Shown in pieces: positions 1-8,303 of a DNA stretch of 64,000 nucleotides (positions within the stretch are counted from its first letter, which is position 1; the number at the start of each line of letters is the position of its first letter). The stretch lies in contig NZ_PHSN01000022.1 in the NCBI RefSeq assembly GCF_002871005.1, forward strand, positions 25,788-89,787, in the 5' to 3' direction. Source of the DNA: Acidimangrovimonas sediminis. Lineage in GTDB: Bacteria > Pseudomonadota > Alphaproteobacteria > Rhodobacterales > Rhodobacteraceae. The position numbers and the translations under genes were made by a program. The notes beneath the pieces are model-generated. The model saw only the letters and a list, made by a program, of their open reading frames with translations. It ran no database searches and was not told the DNA's origin.

Positions 1-919
1 CGGGGACGGGCAGGCTCTCGCCCGTCAGAAGCGACCGGTCCAGCTCCGACCTGCCCTCCGTCACCACGCCGTCCGCCGGCATCCGCGCGCCGGGACGGAC
101 GCGCACCAGATCGCCCACGCGAAGCTCGGCGATGGGCACGGTCACCTCGTCCCCGTCCTGCAGCCGGCTGGCGCGCGGCACTTCCAGCGCGGCCAGCTCC
201 TCGGCCGCCGACCGCGCCACCGCCCGGGTCCGGAAATCGAGGTAGCGCCCCGCCAGCAAGAAGAAGGTGAGCGAGACCGCCGCGTCGAAATAGGCATGCC
301 GCCCGCCCTCGATCGTCTCATAAAGCGAAAGGCCCGCGGCCAGCAGGATGGCCAGCGTGATCGGCACGTCCATCCCCAGCCGCCCGGCCCTGAGCGCGAC
401 CCAGGCGTTTCGAAAGAACGGCTGCCCCGCGAAGACCACTGTCGGCAGCGCGATCGCGGCGGACAGCCAGTGGAACATGTCGCGCGTCTCGGCCTCGGCC
501 CCCGACCAGACCGCGATCGACAGAATCATGACGTTCATCATCGCGAAGCCCGCGACGCCCAGCCGCATCAGCAGGTCCCGCCCGCGCCGGTCGGTCTCGG
601 TCGTGTTCAGCGACCCGGCATCCAGTTCGTGCGCCTCGTACCCGAGACCGTCGAGGACGGCGATCAATTGATCGGCGGTCACCTCCGGCTCGGCCTCGAC
701 CGAGACGCGTTTGAGAGTCAGGTTCACCCGGGCCGAGCGCACCCCCGGCACCGCGCCGAGACCCCGCTCCACCGTCGACATGCAGACCGCGCAATGCGCC
801 GTGGGCAGCGACAGCATCAGAGGCGCCGCCTGTGCCGCCGGCGCGGCCAGGGCCTCGGCCGCCGGCACGGCGGCGCAGGCGGGGCAGGCTGAGGCGGAAG
901 GGCGGGCGGCGGCGGTCAT
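1..919 (-). CDS. ccoI: CcoI copper-transporting P-type ATPase, N-terminal part (truncated by window edge)
   Basis: Copper P1B-ATPase needed to supply copper to the CuB centre of cbb3 oxidase at the inner membrane. The reading frame enters from the window start and begins at an ATG at 919, giving about 306 visible residues. An N-terminal heavy-metal domain carries the HCAVC metal site near residues 42-46, and an additional CPAC motif lies near residue 12. Several membrane segments follow, then the actuator domain with the TGES motif around residue 300, close to the window edge. The phosphorylation domain (DKTG) and the CPC membrane motif lie outside. It is last in the visible ccoG-H-I run, 39 nt after ccoH; ccoS would be expected next. 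No strong ribosome site is seen at 919, so the exact start is moderately sure. Confidence 0.9.
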   Translation of the reverse strand, partial: MTAAARPSASACPACAAVPAAEALAAPAAQAAPLMLSLPTAHCAVCMSTVERGLGAVPGVRSARVNLTLKRVSVEAEPEVTADQLIAVLDGLGYEAHELDAGSLNTTETDRRGRDLLMRLGVAGFAMMNVMILSIAVWSGAEAETRDMFHWLSAAIALPTVVFAGQPFFRNAWVALRAGRLGMDVPITLAILLAAGLSLYETIEGGRHAYFDAAVSLTFFLLAGRYLDFRTRAVARSAAEELAALEVPRASRLQDGDEVTVPIAELRVGDLVRVRPGARMPADGVVTEGRSELDRSLLTGESLPVP

Positions 920-958
920 CGGGAAGGCGTTCCGGGGCTGGGATGAGGGGGGAAGGGG

Positions 959-1411
959 CTAGTTCGTCACGTTCAGAGACAGCCTTTGTCGGAACCGCGT
1001 GCCATCGGTGGCGCGCGCCTGCACCACGACCATCCACTTGCCCTTGTGCAGGTCCAGCGGTGCCGAGAACACGTCGCCATTGCGAGAGAAGACGGGGTGC
1101 TTGTCCTCGCGCGCCTCGGTCGGCCGGCCCACCAGCACGTCAAGCGAAGCGACATCGGCGATCGGGTCCTCGCCGCGATCGAAGCCCAGGGAAAGCACCT
1201 TGCCGGCATAGCCAAGCTTCAGGCCCCACCCCAGCGCCTTCTGGGCTTTCTGGTCGCGGTCGAAGGTCTGGCTTTCGACATAGCCGTTCTCGACCTCCAG
1301 CCCCGGGAAGGTGTGGACCGCCTGGTAGGCCATCACCACGTTGACCGCGATGATGATGCCGAAGGCCCCGACGAAGCCCGCCAGAACGTGGCGTCCGGTG
1401 ATCTCGGCCAT
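959..1411 (-). CDS. ccoH: CcoH/FixH family cbb3 oxidase assembly protein
   Basis: Small membrane protein that assists assembly and stability of cbb3 cytochrome oxidase. The 150-residue product has one N-terminal membrane helix (about residues 9-29) followed by a soluble periplasmic-type domain, the usual FixH layout and length. Its ATG directly follows the ccoG stop codon (TAGATG), indicating translational coupling in a ccoGHI operon. The call rests on size, topology and gene order between ccoG and ccoI, because FixH sequences are poorly conserved. Confidence 0.9.
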   Translation of the reverse strand: MAEITGRHVLAGFVGAFGIIIAVNVVMAYQAVHTFPGLEVENGYVESQTFDRDQKAQKALGWGLKLGYAGKVLSLGFDRGEDPIADVASLDVLVGRPTEAREDKHPVFSRNGDVFSAPLDLHKGKWMVVVQARATDGTRFRQRLSLNVTN

Positions 1412-2968
1412 CTACTTGCCCTTTCCGAAGAACACGGTGTCATCCTTGACGCGGTCGGCGCCGTTCGCGTCGTCGACCCAGACCCTGACGGGCGTGCGCT
1501 CTGCCGCCGCGGGGGCCGAGCCAGGCGCGGCGGTGATGTAGACGCGCTGAAGCCGGGTCTCGTCCGCCGGGACAGAGACGGTCGCGCCCTCGGTCCCCTC
1601 AAGCGTCATGGTCAGGCCGGGCACCGGGTCCATGCTGATCTCGAACGGTCTTGCGCCGTGCTGCATGTTGCGCAGCCGCACGTCGTAGGTGTTGCGGATC
1701 GAGCCGTCGGACATCGTGACGTAGATCGGGTTGCGCACCGGGGCGACGGTCAGGCCGATCGGCTGGCGCAGGAACAGCGCCACGAGCAGGCCCACCCCCA
1801 CCGCCGACCACAGCGCGGTATAGAGAATGGTGCGCGGGCGGAAGATGTGCTTCCAGATGCGACGCGGATGACCGCCCGCGCGTTCCAGCTTTTCGTCGGT
1901 CAGGGCCATGTAGCCGATCAGCCCGCGCGGCTTGCCGATCTTTTCCATCACCTCGTCGCAGGCGTCGATGCACAGCGCACAGGTGATACAGGCCATCTGC
2001 TGGCCGTCGCGGATGTCGATCCCCATCGGGCAGACGTTGACGCAGGCGTTGCAGTCGATGCAATCGCCAAGGCTGTCCTTCGCCGGGATCTCGCCGCCCA
2101 CGCCCTTGGGCATCCCCGGCATCGGCACGAAGGGCGACCCGCCCTGCTTCGGCCCGGCCGCCGCCACCTCGGCCTCGGCCCGCGCCACGCGTTCCTGCAT
2201 CTCGGCGCGGCGCCGGTTCTTGCCCTTGGCGCGCGGTTCGCCCCGCCATTCGCGGTAGGCCACGGTGATCGTGTCCTCATCCATCATCGCCGCCTGGATC
2301 CGGGGCCAGGGGCAGGCGTAGATGCAGATCTGTTCCCGCGCGAAGCCGCCGAAGGCGAAGGTGGTGAAGGTCAGCACCGCCAATGTGAGGTAGGCCACCG
2401 CCGGCGCCTGCAGCGTGACAAGGTTGACCAGCAGAGTCGGTGCATCGGCGAAGTAGAAGACCCAGGCCCCCCCGGTCGCCAGCCCGATCAGGAGCCACGC
2501 CACCCACTTCGTCAGCCGCAGCCGAAGCTTGTGCGCGTTCATCTTCTGCCGGTGCAGGCGCAGGCGGTTGTTGCGGTCGCCCTCGATCCAGCGCTCGACC
2601 AGGATGAAGAGGTCCGTCCACACCGTTTGCGGGCAGGTGTAGCCGCACCAGACCCGCCCCAGCGCCGAGGTAAACAGGAAAAGCCCCAGCCCCGCCATGA
2701 TCAGAAGGCCCGCGACGAAGTAGAATTCATGCGGCCAGATCTCGATCCAGAAGAAGAAGAACCGGCGATTGGCAAGGTCGATCAGCACCGCCTGATCGGG
2801 CAGGCTGGGACCGCGGTCCCAACGGATCCAGGGCGTGACATAGTAGATCCCCAGCGTGACCACCATGATCACCCATTTCAAGTTGCGGAAGGTTCCGCGC
2901 ACCCGCCTGGGAAAGATCGGCTCCCGCGCCGTGTAGAGGGGATCTGTGGTGGTGTCGGGGGCGGTCAA
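1412..2968 (-). CDS. ccoG: CcoG (RdxA/FixG) iron-sulfur membrane protein for cbb3 oxidase assembly
   Basis: Polyferredoxin-like membrane protein of cbb3 biogenesis; in Rhodobacter capsulatus CcoG has been described as a cupric reductase feeding copper to CcoI. Five or so membrane helices, CGYTCPQT and CIYACPW motifs, and two ferredoxin 4Fe-4S motifs (CIDCNACVNVCP and CITCALCIDAC, around residues 295-345) are visible. I chose a TTG start at 2968 (518 residues) because GGAGA lies 7 nt upstream. The in-frame ATGs near 3046-3052 overlap the FnrL palindrome and would lie upstream of the predicted transcription start. First gene of ccoGHI. The TTG start is an inference; the family call is secure. 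Confidence 0.93.
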   Translation of the reverse strand: MTAPDTTTDPLYTAREPIFPRRVRGTFRNLKWVIMVVTLGIYYVTPWIRWDRGPSLPDQAVLIDLANRRFFFFWIEIWPHEFYFVAGLLIMAGLGLFLFTSALGRVWCGYTCPQTVWTDLFILVERWIEGDRNNRLRLHRQKMNAHKLRLRLTKWVAWLLIGLATGGAWVFYFADAPTLLVNLVTLQAPAVAYLTLAVLTFTTFAFGGFAREQICIYACPWPRIQAAMMDEDTITVAYREWRGEPRAKGKNRRRAEMQERVARAEAEVAAAGPKQGGSPFVPMPGMPKGVGGEIPAKDSLGDCIDCNACVNVCPMGIDIRDGQQMACITCALCIDACDEVMEKIGKPRGLIGYMALTDEKLERAGGHPRRIWKHIFRPRTILYTALWSAVGVGLLVALFLRQPIGLTVAPVRNPIYVTMSDGSIRNTYDVRLRNMQHGARPFEISMDPVPGLTMTLEGTEGATVSVPADETRLQRVYITAAPGSAPAAAERTPVRVWVDDANGADRVKDDTVFFGKGK

Positions 2969-3035
2969 CGGCAGGTCTCCGGGCTGATCACGAAATATCG
3001 CAAAAGCGTTATCTGACGCCCCGGATCTAGGCGCT

Positions 3036-3049
3036 TTGACCTGCATCAA
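3036..3049 (-). promoter_or_regulatory. FnrL box in front of ccoG
   Basis: The sequence TTGAC-CTGC-ATCAA matches the FNR consensus TTGAT-N4-ATCAA with one deviation in the left arm. Its centre, if placed at -41.5, predicts a transcription start near 3001. A GATAAC -10-like hexamer sits at 3008-3013 on the minus strand, the right distance away, so ccoGHI is probably activated under low oxygen. Confidence 0.85.
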
Positions 3050-3114
3050 CAATGTGTCTTATCGCCCCGCCCCGGCGCGCCCCACGCAGCGGCCGCAACT
3101 GCGTCCAGGACGCA

Positions 3115-3148
3115 AAGAAAAAGGCGTCGTGCCAGTGGACACGACGCC
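3115..3148 (-). terminator. Rho-independent terminator of the putative sRNA
   Basis: On the minus strand a perfect 9-bp stem (GGCGTCGTG / CACGACGCC, 3140-3148 and 3123-3131, 8-nt loop) is followed directly by TTTTTCTTT. It faces the sRNA candidate and also insulates ccoG from upstream transcription. Confidence 0.85.
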
Positions 3149-3223
3149 GGAGGTATTGGCACCGGCACCCCCAGGAAACGCGCGAACAGGACGGGGTGCC
3201 GGTGCAGGCCCTTGACCAGAGCC
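3115..3223 (-). ncRNA. Putative FnrL-controlled small RNA (about 108 nt)
   Basis: Candidate regulatory RNA on the minus strand. The FnrL palindrome at 3258-3271 predicts a start near 3223, and a terminator ends the transcript near 3115. Between them is a perfect 13-bp stem (arms 3159-3171 and 3193-3205, about 21-nt loop). A short single-stranded linker carrying ACCUCC, complementary to Shine-Dalgarno sequences, comes next, then the terminator stem. The -10 (CATGAA at 3230-3235) is weak. A 70-codon frame crosses the region on the same strand, but it reads through the terminator and resembles no protein I know. The architecture resembles FNR-activated sRNAs such as FnrS of enterobacteria, but sequence relation is not claimed. 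Confidence 0.5.
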
Positions 3224-3257
3224 ATCCCCTTCATGGCCCCGAATCGCCCGAGTCGCA

Positions 3258-3271
3258 TTGACCTGTGTCAA
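3258..3271 (-). promoter_or_regulatory. Second FnrL box, without a protein gene
   Basis: TTGAC-CTGT-GTCAA is a perfect inverted repeat of FNR type. No credible protein gene starts within reach on either strand: the LysR gene ends at 3287 and ccoG has its own box 200 bp on. The short terminator-ended transcript 3115-3223 is its most natural target. Confidence 0.75.
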
Positions 3272-3286
3272 TTCGGGTAGGTGCGT

Positions 3287-4207
3287 TCAACTTTTCTTCA
3301 GTAGGGTTCCGGGGACATCCGCCCCCCCCTGTTCCGCGGCAACCTGGCGACGCGCCCACTGCGCGAAGGCACGGGCTGGCGGGCGCAGCACACCCTCGGG
3401 CGTGACCAGGAAATAGCCCTTCTTGCGGTTGTCGGCATAAAGCTCGCGCAGCCGGCCCGCGGCGATGTCGGCCGCCACGAAGGCCCGCGCGATCACCGCG
3501 ACCGCCAGGCCGTCGCGCGCCGCGTCGATCATCATGTTGCCGGGAAGCGAGGTCATCCCCCGCTGCGCGCGCCCGGCCACCCCGTGCGCCGCGAGGAAAT
3601 CGCTGGCCTCGCTCGTGCCCAGCTCCTGCATCCACGGCAGATCGGCGAGGTCGGCGATCCCGTCGACCTGCCTGTCGCCGACCAGGGCGGGCGCGGCCAC
3701 CACCACCACGTCGGAATCGACCAGCAGGAGCGATTCGCAGCAAGGCCATTCCCCCGCCCCGTACCGCAGCGCGAGGTCGAAACCGCCCGGGCCCAGCGTC
3801 TGTATGGTTCCGGTCGGGTCGATCACCACGTCGATCTCGGGGTGCCGGTCGCGAAAATCGGCGATCCGCGGCATCAGCCAACTCGCGGCAAAACCGGGCG
3901 TGGTGGTGATCCTCAGCGGCCGCTCCGCCTCGGCCCCGGTCAGCGCGGCGACACTGTCCGCGATATGGCCGAAGCCTTCCGTAAGCGCGGCGGCAAGCTC
4001 GCGCCCCTCGGACGTCAGCACAAGCTCCCGCCCCCGCCGGCGCAGCAAGGCAAGACCCATATGCTGCTCGAGCGCGCGAAGCTGCTGGCTGACAGCGGCA
4101 TGGCTGACGTTCAGCTGCGCCCCCGCCGCCACGACAGAACCGCTTTCGGCAAAGGCGGCAAAGGCGCGAAGCGCCGTCAGGGGGGGCAGGTCACGCCAAG
4201 ATATCAT
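3287..4207 (-). CDS. LysR-family transcriptional regulator, GcvA-like
   Basis: LysR-type regulator of about 306 residues when started at the ATG at 4207 (MISWRDLPPLTALRAF), the usual GcvA-subfamily beginning; an upstream in-frame start would add 20 unconserved residues. The N-terminal helix-turn-helix (about residues 18-60, with SHAAVSQQLRALE) is followed by a substrate-binding domain beginning near residue 90. The divergent small gene at 4306 is the nearest possible target. It sits between ccoGHI and ccoNOQP, so a role in oxygen control cannot be excluded, but nothing in the sequence shows one. An inverted repeat GTAAG-N5-CTTAC lies at 4208-4222, just upstream of its start. Confidence 0.88.
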   Translation of the reverse strand: MISWRDLPPLTALRAFAAFAESGSVVAAGAQLNVSHAAVSQQLRALEQHMGLALLRRRGRELVLTSEGRELAAALTEGFGHIADSVAALTGAEAERPLRITTTPGFAASWLMPRIADFRDRHPEIDVVIDPTGTIQTLGPGGFDLALRYGAGEWPCCESLLLVDSDVVVVAAPALVGDRQVDGIADLADLPWMQELGTSEASDFLAAHGVAGRAQRGMTSLPGNMMIDAARDGLAVAVIARAFVAADIAAGRLRELYADNRKKGYFLVTPEGVLRPPARAFAQWARRQVAAEQGGADVPGTLLKKS

Positions 4208-4305
4208 GTAAGAAAGCCTTACGGATCTACAGAATTGCTGACTCGCATCCTGACGCAGGATTCCCAATTATCCAAGCATGGAAACACGGATCACAGGAGA
4301 TTGTC

Positions 4306-4548
4306 ATGTTGGGAATTCTTGGAGAAACGTACATGATCGCCGCCCGGACCGACCGCTTCCGCCAGGATCGGCGGGTCCGTGGCACGATCGAGACCCCCGC
4401 CAGTCACGACCCCGAGCGGGAGTGGATCGACGACGACCGCCGCCGCCGTCTCTACGGGCGCGACGCCGCCAGGGCCGCGCGCCGCCGGGCCGACCTTCGG
4501 TTCTGGCGCCAACGGCGGAGCGATGCCCCCGCCGACGGCAACGACTGA
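4306..4548 (+). CDS. Small, highly charged hypothetical protein
   Basis: An 80-residue product, very rich in arginine and aspartate (the centre has DDDRRRRLYGRDAARAARRR), with no membrane segment, signal peptide or cysteine. Two starts are plausible: ATG at 4306 with AGGAG 6 nt upstream, or ATG at 4333 with GGAG 8 nt upstream. The double ribosome site and a terminator-like hairpin shortly downstream argue that it is real. It is divergent from the GcvA-like regulator and lies between the two cco operons. I do not recognise the family. Confidence 0.55.
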   Translation: MLGILGETYMIAARTDRFRQDRRVRGTIETPASHDPEREWIDDDRRRRLYGRDAARAARRRADLRFWRQRRSDAPADGND

Positions 4549-4575
4549 CCCGCCGCACAGGCGGCCCACATGGCA

Positions 4576-4609
4576 GGAAGGCCCGGGATCCGTCCCGGGC
4601 CTTCCCTTT
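4576..4609 (+). terminator. Terminator-like hairpin between the small gene and ccoP
   Basis: A perfect 13-bp stem (4576-4588 / 4593-4605) with a 4-nt TCCG loop, followed on the plus strand by CTTT. It lies between convergent genes (the small ORF ending at 4548 and ccoP ending at 4630), so it can serve both; the T-tract is weak. Confidence 0.65.
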
Positions 4610-4629
4610 GCGCGGCCTCTCCGGCAGGA

Positions 4630-5505
4630 TTATTCGCCGCCGCCGAGGCTGTGGACGTAATAGGTCACCGCCTGAATATCCGCGTCCGACAGCCGCTTGC
4701 CCCAGGCCGGCATCACGCCGAAGCGGGCATTGGTCACCGTCTCGGTCAGGGTCTTGCGATCGCCGCCATACAGCCAGATCGCGTCGGTCAGGTTCGGCGC
4801 GCCCTGCGTCCTGTCGCCCTTGGCGTTTTCGCCATGGCAGGCCGCGCAGTTCTCGGCGAACACGGTCTTGCCCGCCTCGGCCGCCTTCGGGTCGGTCGCG
4901 GCGTTGGACAGCGACATGACGTATTGCACGACGTCGCGGATCTGCGTCTGGTCGAGGATCCCGTCCTTGCCGAAGGCCGGCATCTGCGAATAGCGCGCAT
5001 CACCGTCATCCGCGTTCCGCACCCCGTGAGTCACGGTGAAATGGATATCCTGCAACGTGCCGCCCCAGAGCCAGTCGTCATCCAGAAGGTTCGGGAAGCC
5101 CTTGTTGCCCGCCGCGCCGGAGCCGTGGCACTGCGCGCACCAGGTGCGGAACACCGCCCCGCCGGCATTGGTCGCGAATTGCGCCAGCGCCGGGTCGGCC
5201 TTTATCTCGGCCAGCGGCGTCGCCACGAGCTTCGCCTGGATTGCCTTGTTCTGGTCGTGCCAGGCGGTCATCTCCGCCTTGACGTCGCCGCGCGTCGACC
5301 AGCCCAGGATCCCCGGCGTCGCCCTGTTGACCAGCGGCCAGGCCGGGTACAGCACCGAGTAGATCAGCGCAAACGCGATGCAGAGGTAGAAGACATAGAC
5401 CCACCAGCGCGGCATCGGGTTGTTGAATTCCTCGATCCCGTCCCAGCTGTGGCCGGTCGTCTCGGGATCGCCCGGCTTGCGGTTGGTATGAAGGTTGTCG
5501 CTCAT
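4630..5505 (-). CDS. ccoP: cbb3 cytochrome c oxidase subunit III, dihaem cytochrome c
   Basis: Membrane-anchored dihaem c subunit that passes electrons to CcoO/CcoN. The 291-residue product starts with MSDNLHTNRKPGDPETTGH, has membrane helices in the first 80 residues, then two haem c sites, CAQCH and CAACH, with downstream methionine ligands (for example the SQMPAFG and GVMPAWG segments). The start overlaps the ccoQ stop by 4 nt (ATGA). It is the last gene of ccoNOQP. Confidence 0.97.
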   Translation of the reverse strand: MSDNLHTNRKPGDPETTGHSWDGIEEFNNPMPRWWVYVFYLCIAFALIYSVLYPAWPLVNRATPGILGWSTRGDVKAEMTAWHDQNKAIQAKLVATPLAEIKADPALAQFATNAGGAVFRTWCAQCHGSGAAGNKGFPNLLDDDWLWGGTLQDIHFTVTHGVRNADDGDARYSQMPAFGKDGILDQTQIRDVVQYVMSLSNAATDPKAAEAGKTVFAENCAACHGENAKGDRTQGAPNLTDAIWLYGGDRKTLTETVTNARFGVMPAWGKRLSDADIQAVTYYVHSLGGGE

Positions 5506-5705
5506 TTTCTCGCCTCCTTCCCGGCGGCCTCGCGGCCGTCACGGGCGGGTCTGTCCTCGTTGCGGAAAATCGACGTCGCGGCATCGCGCTGGTCGCCTCG
5601 GCTGCCCGGACGGAAGGCCCAGACGATGACGCCGAGGAAGATCAGCACGAGGAGCAGAAGCATCCAGCTGTCCGCGAAATGCCGAAGGGTGTCGTATGTA
5701 CTCAT
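5502..5705 (-). CDS. ccoQ: cbb3 cytochrome c oxidase subunit CcoQ
   Basis: Small single-helix subunit that stabilises the cbb3 complex. 67 residues, with one membrane segment (about residues 14-30, ending VIVWAF) followed by a charged cytoplasmic tail. The tail (residues 31-67) is long for CcoQ but unremarkable. It lies 9 nt after ccoO and overlaps ccoP by 4 nt. Confidence 0.93.
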   Translation of the reverse strand: MSTYDTLRHFADSWMLLLLVLIFLGVIVWAFRPGSRGDQRDAATSIFRNEDRPARDGREAAGKEARK

Positions 5706-5714
5706 GCCCCTCCC

Positions 5715-6443
5715 CTATCGGCTCGCGTCCGGGGTGAAGGTCGAGAAGTCGACCATCGTGCCCAGCACCTGAAGGTAGGCGATCAGCGCGTCCATTTCGC
5801 TCAGCCCGGGCTGACCGTCGAAATTCGCGACCTTCACCTTTTCGCCGTAGCGCGCCCTGAGGCCGTCGACATCGGCCTCGGGATCCGCCTGGGCGGTGAA
5901 GTCGGCGACCGCGTTCGACAGCATGTCGTCGGTGTAGGGCACGCCGACGACGCGGTTGGTCCACATCGTGTCCTTGATGTAGGTGCCCTCGATCATGCGG
6001 CTCTTGAGAAAGCCGTACTTGGGCATCACCGATTCAGGCACCACCGACTGCGGGTTGGTCAGGTGATCGACATGCCACGCGTCCGAATAGCGGCCGCCGA
6101 CGCGGGCAAGGTCGGGCCCCGTCCGCTTCGACCCCCACTGGAACGGGTGGTCGTACATCGATTCCGCCGCCAGCGAGTAATGGCCGTAACGCTCCACCTC
6201 GTCGCGCATCGGTCGGATCATCTGGCTGTGGCAGACGTAGCAGCCCTCGCGGATGTAGATGTTGCGCCCGGCCAGCTCGAGCGGGGTGTAGGGGCGCACC
6301 CCCTCCACCTTCTCGATCGTGTTCTTCAGGTAGAACAGCGGAACGATCTCCACCAGGCCGCCGATGGTCACCACGAGGAACGCCAGCACCAGCAGAAGTG
6401 TCGCGTTGGTCTCGATCGCCTTGTGTTTGTCAAGAAAAGCCAT
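5715..6443 (-). CDS. ccoO: cbb3 cytochrome c oxidase subunit II, monohaem cytochrome c
   Basis: Monohaem c subunit facing the periplasm. The 242-residue protein has one N-terminal membrane helix (about 15-38), the haem site [12 protein letters not shown] near residue 68, and the conserved [13 protein letters not shown] stretch. Full family length. Located 12 nt downstream of ccoN in the ccoNOQP operon. Confidence 0.97.
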   Translation of the reverse strand: MAFLDKHKAIETNATLLLVLAFLVVTIGGLVEIVPLFYLKNTIEKVEGVRPYTPLELAGRNIYIREGCYVCHSQMIRPMRDEVERYGHYSLAAESMYDHPFQWGSKRTGPDLARVGGRYSDAWHVDHLTNPQSVVPESVMPKYGFLKSRMIEGTYIKDTMWTNRVVGVPYTDDMLSNAVADFTAQADPEADVDGLRARYGEKVKVANFDGQPGLSEMDALIAYLQVLGTMVDFSTFTPDASR

Positions 6444-6455
6444 TGTCGTTTCCCG

Positions 6456-8054
6456 TCATTCCGCCGGCACGGCGGTGCTGTAGGCCTTGGGGGCCCCGGC
6501 GGTGACCGTCTTCCACAGGTTGAAGCACATGATGATCGCACCGGTCAGGTACATGCCCCCACCCAGCGCACGAACCACATACATCGGGAACTTGGCGGCC
6601 ACGGTGTCGGCGAAGGAGTTCACGAGGAAGCCGTTCGCGTCGACCTCGCGCCACATCAGACCTTCCATGATGCCGGTGACCCACATCGAGGCGGCGTAGA
6701 GAATGATCCCGATCGTCGCGAGCCAGAAGTGCCAGCTGACGAGACTGAGCGAGTAGAGCCGCTCGCGGTGCCACAGCCGCGGCACGAGGAAGTAGAGCGC
6801 GCCGAAGGTGATCATGCCATTCCAGCCCAGCGCGCCGGAATGCACGTGGCCGATCGTCCAGTCGGTGTAGTGGGAAAGCGAGTTGACCGCGCGGATCGAC
6901 ATCATCGGCCCCTCGAAGGTCGACATGCCGTAAAAGCCCACCGAGATCACCATCATGCGGATGATCGGATCGGTGCGCAGCTTGTCCCAGGCGCCCGACA
7001 GCGTCATCAGGCCGTTGATCATGCCACCCCACGACGGCATCCACAGCATGACCGAGAAGATCATCCCCAGCGTCGAGGCCCAGTCGGGAAGCGCGGTGTA
7101 GTGCAGGTGGTGGGGGCCTGCCCAGATATACAGGAAGATCAGCGCCCAGAAGTGGATGATCGAGAGCTTGTAGGAATAGACCGGGCGCTCCGCCTGCTTC
7201 GGGACGAAGTAGTACATCATGCCGAGAAACCCGGCGGTCAGGAAGAAGCCCACCGCGTTGTGGCCATACCACCACTGCGTCATCGCGTCCTGCACGCCCG
7301 AGAAGACCTGCACCGACTTGGACCCGAAGATCGAGACGGGGATCGCCAGATTGTTGAAGACGTGCAGCATGGCCACTGTCACGATGAAGCTCAGGTAGAA
7401 CCAGTTCGCGACGTAGATGTGCTTTTCGCGGCGCTTGATGATCGTGCCCAGGAAGACGGCAAGGTAGACCAGCCAGACGATCGTCAGCCACAGGTCGACA
7501 TACCATTCCGGCTCGGCGTATTCCTTCGACTGGGTGGCGCCCAGGATGTAGCCGGTCGCCGCCAGCACGATGAACAGGTTGTAGCCCCAGAACACGAACC
7601 AGGCGGCATTGCCGCCCCAGAGACGCGCCGCCGAGGTGCGTTGCACGACGTAGAACGAGGTCGCGATCAGCGCATTGCCCCCGAAGGCGAAGATCACCGC
7701 CGAGGTGTGCAACGGCCGAAGCCTGCCGAAGTTCATGTACCCCTCGGCCCATTCGAAGTTGAGCGAGGGAAAGGCCAGCTGGCTGGCGATGAAGACACCG
7801 GCGGCAAAGCCGACGACGCCCCAGAAGGCGGTCGCGATCACGCCCGCCCGCACCACGCTGTCGAAATATTCGTTCGCGGGCGCGGGTACCCGGATATCCC
7901 CCGTCCGGCGCAGGCTGAAGATGAACATGGCCGCTGCGACGACCATGATCAGGACAGCGTGCACCTGGTAGGCAAGATCATGGCCGTAGTTGGCGGCGAT
8001 CGCGGCAAACAGCGCGATCACGGCCAGCACGGCCAGTTTGATATAGTCCCACAT
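6456..8054 (-). CDS. ccoN: cbb3 cytochrome c oxidase subunit I (catalytic)
   Basis: Catalytic haem b/b3-CuB subunit that reduces oxygen at high affinity. 532 residues with about twelve or more membrane helices. The CuB and haem histidines are present in [23 protein letters not shown] and [10 protein letters not shown]. First gene of ccoNOQP, with an FnrL box about 100 bp upstream. No frameshift or missing key residue is seen. Confidence 0.98.
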   Translation of the reverse strand: MWDYIKLAVLAVIALFAAIAANYGHDLAYQVHAVLIMVVAAAMFIFSLRRTGDIRVPAPANEYFDSVVRAGVIATAFWGVVGFAAGVFIASQLAFPSLNFEWAEGYMNFGRLRPLHTSAVIFAFGGNALIATSFYVVQRTSAARLWGGNAAWFVFWGYNLFIVLAATGYILGATQSKEYAEPEWYVDLWLTIVWLVYLAVFLGTIIKRREKHIYVANWFYLSFIVTVAMLHVFNNLAIPVSIFGSKSVQVFSGVQDAMTQWWYGHNAVGFFLTAGFLGMMYYFVPKQAERPVYSYKLSIIHFWALIFLYIWAGPHHLHYTALPDWASTLGMIFSVMLWMPSWGGMINGLMTLSGAWDKLRTDPIIRMMVISVGFYGMSTFEGPMMSIRAVNSLSHYTDWTIGHVHSGALGWNGMITFGALYFLVPRLWHRERLYSLSLVSWHFWLATIGIILYAASMWVTGIMEGLMWREVDANGFLVNSFADTVAAKFPMYVVRALGGGMYLTGAIIMCFNLWKTVTAGAPKAYSTAVPAE

Positions 8055-8147
8055 CGTGCGTCCCTTTGTCTTGACCTCACCTGCCCGGACGGACCGGCGG
8101 GCTCTTTACGACTGATCGCTTCTTGCCCCCCGGACGGATCGGTCGCC

Positions 8148-8161
8148 TTGATCCATGTCAA
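8148..8161 (-). promoter_or_regulatory. FnrL box for ccoNOQP
   Basis: TTGAT-CCAT-GTCAA, an FNR-type palindrome. Centred at -41.5 it puts the ccoN transcription start near 8113, leaving a leader of about 60 nt before the ATG at 8054. It lies back to back with the usp box at 8200-8213. Confidence 0.87.
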
Positions 8162-8199
8162 CCTTTCGTGAGCTCCCGTGTATAACCGTGAGATCGAGT

Positions 8200-8213
8200 T
8201 TGATCTTGGTCAA
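8200..8213 (+). promoter_or_regulatory. FnrL box for the universal stress protein gene
   Basis: TTGAT-CTTG-GTCAA. Centred at -41.5 it predicts a start near 8248, with a GATATC -10-like hexamer at 8234-8239. The two boxes serve divergent genes and are 38 bp apart, so they could also influence each other. Confidence 0.85.
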
Positions 8214-8303
8214 TGCTTCAGCGAACGCTGTGCGATATCGTCGCAGACAACGGCCCCGGCCCATCGCGGTGCAGGGCGGTCCAAACGCGCGGAGGATGAC
8301 GCG

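Noticed and set aside
986..3016. 676-codon open frame on the plus strand opposite ccoGHI
   Set aside because: It lies antisense to three well-supported cco genes; its composition (His/Arg/Asp/Pro-rich, no motif) is that of a GC-rich shadow frame. The same holds for the 830-codon frame opposite ccoNOQP (5679-8171) and the 1022-codon frame at 43546-46614.
2969..3052. ATG starts at 3046-3052 for ccoG
   Set aside because: They overlap the FnrL box and lie upstream of the predicted transcript start; the TTG at 2968 has a ribosome site and a family-like N-terminus.
3046..3258. 70-codon frame on the minus strand under the second FnrL box
   Set aside because: It reads through a strong terminator and its first ATG lies next to the box, upstream of the predicted transcription start; no protein family resembles it.
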